Positions 1 to 6,066 of a stretch of DNA of 9,360 nucleotides are shown piece after piece (position 1 is the stretch's first letter; every line of letters starts with the position of its first letter). The DNA comes from an uncultured Collinsella sp. (lineage in GTDB: Bacteria > Actinomycetota > Coriobacteriia > Coriobacteriales > Coriobacteriaceae): NCBI GenBank assembly GCA_902494605.1, contig CABUUG010000069.1, positions 1 through 9,360 on the forward strand. Direction: 5' to 3'. The position numbers were made by a program, and so were the translations under genes. The notes under the pieces were generated by a model. The model ran no database searches. It worked only from the letters and a program-made list of their open reading frames with translations, and had not been told where the DNA came from.

Positions 1-172
1 CGTCAAGGACGAGTTCTACAGGGGCCGCGAGTGGAAGACGTTCGAGGATTTCAAACGCGACCTGGAGGAATACATAGTCCACTGGAACACGAGCCGGAGG
101 CAGGTAAGATTGAAGGGCCTGACCCCGGAGGAGTTCCGGAATCAGGCCCTTGCGGCCTTGGAGTGGGTATGA
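1..172 (+). CDS. IS3-family transposase OrfB of the outer IS, C-terminal fragment
   Basis: The frame starting at base 2 is open for 56 codons and stops with TGA at 170-172. It reads as the C-terminal end of a DDE transposase of the IS3 family (IS150-like): a YIVHWNTSRRQVRLKG stretch followed by LTPEEFRNQALAA, the usual end of OrfB after the catalytic domain. The catalytic D, D and E lie outside the window. The last four residues (LEWV) are not native. They are encoded by the tip of a second IS inserted at 158/159. Joining base 158 to base 1418 restores a TAG stop directly after ...ALAA. The protein is therefore only extended by four residues and could still be active, although its element is split. 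Family assignment is by recognition of the C-terminal pattern; the exact IS name is unknown. Confidence 0.85.
   Translation, partial: VKDEFYRGREWKTFEDFKRDLEEYIVHWNTSRRQVRLKGLTPEEFRNQALAALEWV
155..158. repeat. Target site duplication GCCT, left copy
   Basis: GCCT directly abuts the left tip of the inner IS and recurs at 1414-1417 next to the right tip. A 3-4 bp duplication is normal for IS3-family transposition, and it fixes the element boundaries. Confidence 0.85.
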
Positions 173-182
173 TGAATTGGAC
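159..182 (+). repeat. Left terminal inverted repeat of the inner IS
   Basis: This 24-nt tip starts TGGAGTGGG and ends TTGGAC. Compared with the reverse complement of 1390-1413, mismatches fall only at tip positions 10, 12, 16 and 19. A second matching patch (TTTAAG) lies six bases further in on both sides. Confidence 0.9.
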
Positions 183-210
183 ACCTATTTAAGAGCGAAA
201 GGTGTTCAAG

Positions 211-510
211 ATGACCCAAAGAAGAAAGCGATACGACAGGCAGTTCAAGGTCTCGGCGGCAAAGGTGGTCCTGTCCGGGGAAATGACGGTCAAAGGCCTA
301 TCGGAGGAACTCGGCATAAAGGATTCGACGCTGAGAAGATGGGCCCGCGAATACGAGGAGATGGGAGACGGCGCGTTCCCCGGAAACGGCTCCCCGAAGA
401 TCAACAAGGACTACGAGATCGTGAAGCTCAAGAAGAAGGTCGAGGAGCTCGAGCGCGAGAACGAGATACTAAAAAATTTCCGGGCCTTCTTGAGTCAAGA
501 CCATGCGTGA
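211..510 (+). CDS. IS3-family transposase OrfA (helix-turn-helix protein)
   Basis: This 99-residue protein is the first ORF of the inner IS. It provides DNA binding to the terminal repeats and is the N-terminal part of the OrfAB fusion transposase. A helix-turn-helix lies at about residues 25-45 (MTVKGLSEELGIKDSTLRRW), as in the HTH_Tnp_1 family. A short leucine-zipper-like coiled coil lies at about 70-88 (IVKLKKKVEELERENEIL). I chose ATG at 211 because AAAGG at 198-202 sits 8 nt upstream. An in-frame GTG at 202 would add MFK but lies within that ribosome binding site. The zero frame continues past the slippery A6 at 471 to a TGA at 508-510, which overlaps the orfB start. Confidence 0.9.
   Translation: MTQRRKRYDRQFKVSAAKVVLSGEMTVKGLSEELGIKDSTLRRWAREYEEMGDGAFPGNGSPKINKDYEIVKLKKKVEELERENEILKNFRAFLSQDHA
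471..477 (+). other. Programmed -1 ribosomal frameshift site (A AAA AAT)
   Basis: Six adenines at 471-476 are followed by T. In the orfA frame they read as AAA-AAT after a CTA codon. Slipping back one base gives AAA-AAA-TTT, which enters the open orfB frame and yields an OrfAB fusion of about 387 residues. Slippage on A-runs at exactly this point is well established for IS3-family elements such as IS150. No stimulatory stem-loop was worked out in detail. Confidence 0.8.
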
Positions 511-1373
511 GGTTCGAGTTCCTCAAAGAGCATAGGGGCGAGATCGGCCCCATCAAGAAGGCATGCGGGCTGATGAAAGTCTCGAAATCCGGTTTCTACG
601 AGTATCTCGGCCGGAAGAAGTCCGACGCCCAGATAGAGCGGGAGGCGATCGAAGGTTTCGTCGTCGAGGCCTTCGAGCGGCACAAGGGCCGTTACGGCTA
701 CCGGCGCATCAACCGCGAACTGCGAAAAAGCGGCATCGTCGTGAGCGAGAAGCGCGTGCTCCGCATCATGCAGAAGCTCGGGCTTGCCGGAAAGGGCGCG
801 ACCCGAAAACACCGCACCCAGAAGAAGGTCGAGCCGGGAGACCCTCGGTTGAACCTGGTAGAGCGCGCTTTCACCGTGGGCGAGCGCAACAGGCTTTGGG
901 TGGGCGACATCACCTACATACCCACAAGAGAAGGGTGGCTCTATCTCGCAGCCGTGATAGACGCCTTCTCCCGCAAGGTCGTGGGCTGGTCAATGTCCGA
1001 GCGCATCACCGAGAAGGTCGCGATCGACGCGATGGAGCAGGCGGTCGGCAGGGAGGGCCCGCCAGATGACGGCAGCCTCGTCTTCCATGACGATCAGGGC
1101 GCGCAGTACACCTCCCGTTCCTTCCGGCGGTGTCTGGACTCGCATGGCATAGTCCAGTCGGTATCAAGGCCCGGCACGCCGCTGGACAACGCGGTGGCCG
1201 AGTCGTTCTTCAAGACGCTGAAAAGGGAATTGGTGAAAGAGAGGAGCTATGGGACGAGGGACGAGGCCAAGCAGGACATCTTCAAGTACATAGAGCTCTA
1301 TTACAATAGGGTGCGCATGCATTCCACCCTGGGCTACATGTCTCCAGTGGAATACGAGCGGCAATACGCTTGA
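507..1373 (+). CDS. IS3-family transposase OrfB (DDE integrase domain)
   Basis: This is the catalytic subunit of the inner IS, in the -1 frame relative to orfA. Counting from GTG 507, which overlaps the orfA stop as GTGA, it has 288 residues. An HTH_21-like region lies at about 45-100 (HKGRYGYRRINREL). An rve integrase core follows with the DDE triad at D134 (DITYI), D196 (HDDQGAQYTS) and E232 (NAVAESFFKTLK). Exactly 35 residues separate D196 and E232, the IS3-family hallmark. The usual HSDRG motif reads HDDQG, and the second Asp aligns with the catalytic one. The C-terminus has the typical YYNRVRMHSTLGYMSPVEY ending. The working enzyme is probably the frameshifted OrfAB fusion; stand-alone initiation at GTG 507 is plausible but not proven. 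The gene appears intact. Confidence 0.93.
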   Translation: MRFEFLKEHRGEIGPIKKACGLMKVSKSGFYEYLGRKKSDAQIEREAIEGFVVEAFERHKGRYGYRRINRELRKSGIVVSEKRVLRIMQKLGLAGKGATRKHRTQKKVEPGDPRLNLVERAFTVGERNRLWVGDITYIPTREGWLYLAAVIDAFSRKVVGWSMSERITEKVAIDAMEQAVGREGPPDDGSLVFHDDQGAQYTSRSFRRCLDSHGIVQSVSRPGTPLDNAVAESFFKTLKRELVKERSYGTRDEAKQDIFKYIELYYNRVRMHSTLGYMSPVEYERQYA

Positions 1374-1389
1374 GGATCCTTAAAAGAAA

Positions 1390-1413
1390 GTCCAGTTTAT
1401 CCTTCCCACTCCA
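1390..1413 (-). repeat. Right terminal inverted repeat of the inner IS
   Basis: Read on the minus strand it starts TGGAGTGGG at 1413 and ends CTGGAC, pairing 20/24 with the left tip at 159-182. Its + strand end is CCCACTCCA, giving the conserved terminal CA. Confidence 0.9.
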
Positions 1414-1417
1414 GCCT
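1414..1417. repeat. Target site duplication GCCT, right copy
   Basis: It matches 155-158 across the inner IS. The T at 1417 is also the first base of the restored TAG stop (1417-1419) of the outer orfB. Confidence 0.85.
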
Positions 1418-1457
1418 AGTCGCTATTTAGGGCGTCCAAGATTTGGGGCGCAGTTCA
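1418..1457 (+). mobile_element. Right end of the outer IS3-family element, cut off by the inner IS
   Basis: Joined to base 158, this segment supplies the last two bases of the outer orfB stop codon and a short tail. It then ends in a tip that reads TGAACTGCGCCCCAAATC on the minus strand from 1457, followed by TTGGAC. From memory, that pattern (TGAACTGCxCCCxAAA...TTGGAC) is typical of IS150-group ends. The tail from stop to tip is 38 nt, normal for these elements. The matching left end and the flanking target duplication lie to the left of the window, so the outer boundary cannot be confirmed here. Confidence 0.8.
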
Positions 1458-1461
1458 TCGG

Positions 1462-1484
1462 CGGTAGCGGGCTTTTTGCTACCG
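1462..1484. repeat. Small hairpin, CGGTAGC/GCTACCG
   Basis: A perfect 7-bp inverted repeat with a 9-nt loop (GGGCTTTTT), five bases after the outer IS tip. The T-run is in the loop, not after the stem, so it is not a standard intrinsic terminator in this form. Confidence 0.55.
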
Positions 1485-1486
1485 AT

Positions 1487-1526
1487 ATGCCGGGATTCGA
1501 ACCCGACAGGGTGCGGATCCCGGCAT
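1487..1526 (-). repeat. Palindrome with tRNA T-arm-like sequence
   Basis: ATGCCGGGAT at 1487-1496 pairs perfectly with ATCCCGGCAT at 1517-1526 around a 20-nt loop. On the minus strand the right half reads TCGGGTTCGAATCCCGG, which has the stem and TTCGAAT loop of a tRNA T-arm. No D-arm, anticodon arm or matching acceptor strand follows at the right distance, so this is not a complete tRNA. It may be a tRNA 3' remnant, an integration scar, or chance within a palindrome. Confidence 0.45.
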
Positions 1527-1532
1527 CATCGC

Positions 1533-1573
1533 AAGGCCTGTGGTCAAAAAATGGCAAATATGAGTACTGTTAC
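1533..1573 (+). repeat. Inverted repeat copy A (41 nt)
   Basis: It starts AAGGCCTGTGG and contains CAAATATGAGTACTGT. It matches the reverse complement of 1725-1765 at 35 of 41 positions, with no gaps. Confidence 0.8.
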
Positions 1574-1724
1574 CATTTTAGTTACAGCGATTTCATGCCT
1601 TCAGAAGGCGATTTAGCCGTCAGGCGTCCTACGGCGGAAAAATTGCAGACGTTTATCGGCTAAGTACTTGGACATATGTTGCGTAACACTACATATTTTG
1701 CAAATAAATAATGTTACAGGACTT

Positions 1725-1765
1725 GTGACAGTACTCATATTTGACGTTTTTTGCCCATAGCCCTT
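1725..1765 (-). repeat. Inverted repeat copy B (41 nt)
   Basis: Read on the minus strand it starts AAGGGCTATGG and contains CAAATATGAGTACTGT. Copies A and B bound a 233-nt segment with a 151-nt, AT-richer centre and no gene. Confidence 0.8.
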
Positions 1766-1812
1766 TATACCTAGGCAAATCGGCGGCAAAACGGGCTTCA
1801 AAGCGTCCTTCG

Positions 1813-1849
1813 CAAACAAAAACCGGGGCCCGCATGATGCGGACCCCGG
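1813..1849 (-). terminator. Rho-independent terminator of glnN
   Basis: On the minus strand, 32 nt after the glnN stop, CCGGGG (1849-1844) pairs with CCCCGG (1828-1823). A second stem block (CCGC with GCGG and flanking bases) extends it across one mismatch to a small loop. TTTTTGTTTG follows directly. The GC-rich stem plus T-run on this strand shows that it ends glnN transcription. Confidence 0.88.
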
Positions 1850-1880
1850 CTCAATACCGTGACGATATGTCAGTTACGCC

Positions 1881-3968
<2,088 letters not shown>

Positions 3969-3989
3969 ACGGAACTCCCTTCGTATCGG

Positions 3990-4008
3990 CACCGCGTGAG
4001 AAGCGGTG
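3990..4008 (-). promoter_or_regulatory. Leader hairpin upstream of glnN
   Basis: CACCGC and GCGGTG form a perfect 6-bp stem with a 7-nt loop. On the minus strand it ends 21 nt before the chosen glnN ATG and just upstream of its ribosome binding site. It may shape the mRNA leader; no known riboswitch pattern is visible. Confidence 0.5.
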
Positions 4009-4047
4009 TTGATTACTAACGAACGAGTCATAGCTTAGACTCGCCGT

Positions 4048-4085
4048 GTTTCCGCGACATTACCGTTATGTTGCTGTCGCGAAAC
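4048..4085. promoter_or_regulatory. Palindrome GTTTC...GAAAC upstream of glnN, possible operator
   Basis: GTTTCCGCGACA (4048-4059) and TGTCGCGAAAC (4075-4085) form an inverted repeat of 11 pairs with one bulged base. On the minus strand it reads GTAAT-n6-GAAAC and on the plus strand GTTGC-n6-GAAAC. Each is one base off the GTnAC-n6-GAAAC half-box known for actinobacterial GlnR. GlnR sites are usually tandem rather than convergent, so regulator identity is only a suggestion. The position, 80-117 nt upstream of the glnN start, suits an operator. Confidence 0.45.
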
Positions 4086-4204
4086 CAATCAATGAGGTTA
4101 CCCTATCGAGGCGGCGTTGCCACCCTCAACAGCCAATCAACTGCATAAATTGCAGACCTCTCTCCATGGTTTAAGGGTAGTCAATTTGGGATGGAGCTCT
4201 ATTA

Positions 4205-4230
4205 ACTGGTATTTTGCATCAGATACCAGT
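4205..4230. promoter_or_regulatory. Perfect 8-bp palindrome in the glnN-metF intergenic region
   Basis: ACTGGTAT (4205-4212) and ATACCAGT (4223-4230) are exact inverted repeats separated by 10 nt. The spacing gives about 18 bp between half-site centres, awkward for a simple dimer but suitable for an RNA hairpin. It lies 166 nt before the metF start. No regulator family is recognised. Confidence 0.45.
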
Positions 4231-4345
4231 CTTTATAGTCCGTGCCTAGATTAGCCGCTCTGTTATAGAGAAAGCCGATAGCAAGGCATCTTTGATCGGT
4301 ATCCCCAAATAGCGAGTGAAACTCCACCGTGGCACAGTGGTGCTG

Positions 4346-4351
4346 TAGAAT
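4346..4351 (+). promoter_or_regulatory. Candidate -10 element for the metF operon
   Basis: TAGAAT differs from TATAAT at one position and lies 45 nt before the metF ATG, a reasonable leader length. No good -35 is seen 17 nt upstream. The preceding TGGCAC (4330-4335) is too close. The same TGGCAC...TAGAAT pair recurs before the gene at 8734. Confidence 0.35.
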
Positions 4352-4396
4352 CCTTACACAACACATCACACTATTACGTATCTAGAGGAGCACGAT

Positions 4397-5269
4397 ATGC
4401 GCGTCGACGAGGTTTTTAAGCAGGCAGCATCCCAGGGCACCGCACCCGTTTCGTTTGAGATGTTCCCGCCCAAGGGCGAGCTGACCCTCGACACGGCTCG
4501 CGAAGTGGCAGGCAATCTGTGCAAGCTTTCGCCGAGCTTTGTCTCGGTCACCTGCTCGGCTGGCGGCTCGGGCAACGGCGCCACCACCGCCCCCATCGCG
4601 CATATGATTACGAGCGAATTCGATACACCCTCGGTGGCGCACCTCACCTGCGTTGGCCGCTCGCATGCCGATATCGCCGCCAAGATCGATGAGTATCGCT
4701 CGGCCGGCGTGGAAAACGTGCTGGCCCTGCGCGGCGATCTTCCCGCCGGCGCGACCGAGGACGACAAGCCCGCCTCCGGCTACGCCTACGCCCGCGACCT
4801 CATCCCCGAGCTCGTCGACGCCGGCTTTTGCGTGGGCGCCGCAGCCTACCCCGAGGGCCACATTGCCTGTGAGGATCTCAACCTCTCGGTCGAACACCTC
4901 AAGCAAAAACAGGACGCTGGCGCGAGCTTCTTTGTGACGCAGCTCTTCTTTGATAACGAGTGCTTCTACCGTTTTCGCGAGCTTGCCGACAAGGCCGGTA
5001 TCACCGTGCCCATTACCGCGGGCATCATGCCGTTTATGGGCAAGTCGCAGATCAGCCGCATGGTCTTTATGTGCGGCGCGTCGCTGCCCTCCCCCGTCAT
5101 CAAGATTCTCGCCAAGTACGAGAACGACCCCGAGAGCCTGCAGGCAGCCGGTGTAGATTATGCCGCCCGCCAGCTTTGCGACCTCAAGGAGCACGGCGCC
5201 GACGGCCTGCACCTGTACACTATGAACCGTCCTGCGATCGCCGCGACCATTATGGAGCGCCTGGGGTAA
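4397..5269 (+). CDS. metF: 5,10-methylenetetrahydrofolate reductase
   Basis: This cytoplasmic flavoenzyme reduces 5,10-methylene-THF to 5-methyl-THF, the methyl donor for methionine synthase. The 290-residue TIM-barrel protein matches bacterial MetF length. Motifs in order: SFEMFPPK (19-26, with the catalytic Glu21), VTCSAGGSG (51-59), LRGDLP (111-116, folate/FAD-binding Asp114), AAYPEGH (149-155), TQLFFD (181-186, Gln183), GIMP (209-212) and LHLYTMNR (271-278). ATG 4397 is preceded by AGAGGAG (4384-4390) at 6-nt spacing. Its TAA overlaps the next gene's ATG by one base (TAATG), so the two are probably translationally coupled. It is the first gene of a methionine operon. Whether NADH, NADPH or ferredoxin is the electron donor cannot be read from the sequence. 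Confidence 0.96.
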   Translation: MRVDEVFKQAASQGTAPVSFEMFPPKGELTLDTAREVAGNLCKLSPSFVSVTCSAGGSGNGATTAPIAHMITSEFDTPSVAHLTCVGRSHADIAAKIDEYRSAGVENVLALRGDLPAGATEDDKPASGYAYARDLIPELVDAGFCVGAAAYPEGHIACEDLNLSVEHLKQKQDAGASFFVTQLFFDNECFYRFRELADKAGITVPITAGIMPFMGKSQISRMVFMCGASLPSPVIKILAKYENDPESLQAAGVDYAARQLCDLKEHGADGLHLYTMNRPAIAATIMERLG

Positions 5270-6057
5270 TGGAAAAACCGCACATCGATACAACCGCTGT
5301 CGAAGTGCCGGCCGACCTTGCGTCGCCGGCGCTTTACCGTGTCGATGCTGCGCACCATCCCCGTGTCGACCGTGCCGAGATGCTGCGGTATCTGGGTTAC
5401 GGCGGCCAGCAGATCGAGCCCGAACTGTCACGACGTATTGAGCTTGTGGTCGAGCGTCTGGAACTTGACATTGAGCCCCGTGGCGTGCGCCGCGTGTTTG
5501 CCGTCGATGCCACGGGCGTGGACGAACAAAGTGAGCCTTGCATTCGCTTGGTCGGCACCAACGTTGAGCTGCGAGGTCGCGATATCTATCGACATCTCAA
5601 AGACGCTCGCTTTGCCGCACTCATGGCTTGCACCCTCGGCATGGACGCCGAGCGTCGTCTGCGCACCACGGGAGCCCAGCAGCCCCTCGAGGGAGCCGTG
5701 CTCGACGCCGCGTGCTCCGCTTACGTGGAAGCCGCCGTTGAGCAAATGGACCAACATGTCAAGACGGACGCCGCCGCACACGGACTCGCCGGCAACTGGC
5801 GCTTTAGTCCCGGCTACGGCGACTGCCCGCTCTCGGCCCAGCGCTCGATCGTCAATGCGCTCAACGCCACGCGGCTCATCGGCCTGACCGTCACGCCCAC
5901 CAGCCTGCTCATGCCCACCAAAAGCGTGACCGCGGTGATCGGTCTGTTCGACGGCGAAGTCCACGACGCCCAGACCTGCCCCACCTGCAATATCTGCCGC
6001 ATGCGCGAGAACTGCCGCTTCCGCGCCGCCCACACCACCTGCTATTCCAGCCATTAG
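5269..6057 (+). CDS. Stand-alone methionine synthase reactivation protein (MetH activation domain)
   Basis: This 262-residue protein corresponds to the C-terminal AdoMet-binding activation domain of full-length MetH (Met_synt_B12 family), encoded separately. In E. coli MetH that domain supplies AdoMet to remethylate cobalamin after it oxidises to cob(II)alamin. The key motif WRFSPGYGDCPL (177-188) matches the R-x-x-PGY-x-x-CP AdoMet-binding signature. TPTSLLMPTKSVTAVIGL (209-226) matches the following strand pair. The C-terminus carries a cluster of five cysteines (C237, C240, C243, C249, C258: CPTCNIC, then RENC) absent from E. coli MetH, which may bind metal or Fe-S. The start is ATG 5269, overlapping the metF stop. 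It sits between metF and a metH that lacks this domain, and the context strongly supports the role. Thermotoga maritima TM0268/TM0269 is a known split of the same kind. Confidence 0.9.
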   Translation: MEKPHIDTTAVEVPADLASPALYRVDAAHHPRVDRAEMLRYLGYGGQQIEPELSRRIELVVERLELDIEPRGVRRVFAVDATGVDEQSEPCIRLVGTNVELRGRDIYRHLKDARFAALMACTLGMDAERRLRTTGAQQPLEGAVLDAACSAYVEAAVEQMDQHVKTDAAAHGLAGNWRFSPGYGDCPLSAQRSIVNALNATRLIGLTVTPTSLLMPTKSVTAVIGLFDGEVHDAQTCPTCNICRMRENCRFRAAHTTCYSSH

Positions 6058-6066
6058 GAGCCCTCG

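Larger units (their letters stand above)
159..1413 (+). mobile_element. Complete IS3-family insertion sequence nested in another IS
   Basis: This is a 1,255-bp element bounded by TG...CA ends and imperfect inverted repeats: both tips begin TGGAGTGGG, and 20 of the first 24 positions match. A GCCT duplication flanks it. It carries orfA and orfB in the -1 frame relation with an A6 slippage site between them, the standard IS3-family layout. All catalytic residues are present and no internal stop is seen, so it looks intact and possibly active. AGG and ATA codons are common in its genes but rare in the neighbouring glnN and met genes, which fits a foreign origin. It sits inside the end of a different IS3-family element rather than in a host gene. 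Confidence 0.92.
1458..1812. other. Gene-free region between the IS pair and the glnN terminator
   Basis: I see no supported gene in these 355 bases. ORFs of 97 codons (+) and 68 codons (-) exist, but neither has a good ribosome binding site or a recognisable protein. What it does hold is structured DNA: a 7-bp hairpin (1462-1484), a 10-bp palindrome with a tRNA T-arm-like core (1487-1526) and a pair of 41-nt inverted repeats (1533-1573 and 1725-1765). The centre (about 1660-1720) is AT-rich compared with the rest of the window. Confidence 0.7.

Noticed and set aside
1462..1484. Hairpin with internal T-run as a terminator
   Set aside because: The T-run is in the loop and no T-tract follows the stem on either strand.
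1370..1663. 97-codon + strand ORF after the inner IS
   Set aside because: It starts inside the IS end, reads through both IS tips, the palindromes and repeat copy A, and has no convincing ribosome binding site. It is an artefact of the nested insertion.
1613..1819. 68-codon - strand ORF reading through repeat copy B
   Set aside because: It starts within the glnN terminator area, has no clear ribosome binding site and consists mostly of repeat sequence.
4032..4396. Cobalamin or SAM riboswitch controlling metF
   Set aside because: I could not find the conserved B12-box or SAM-I core sequences by eye. A covariance search would be needed to exclude a divergent one.
4382..5431. 349-codon open frame on the - strand opposite metF
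   Set aside because: It is a shadow of metF, which has all family motifs and a good ribosome binding site.
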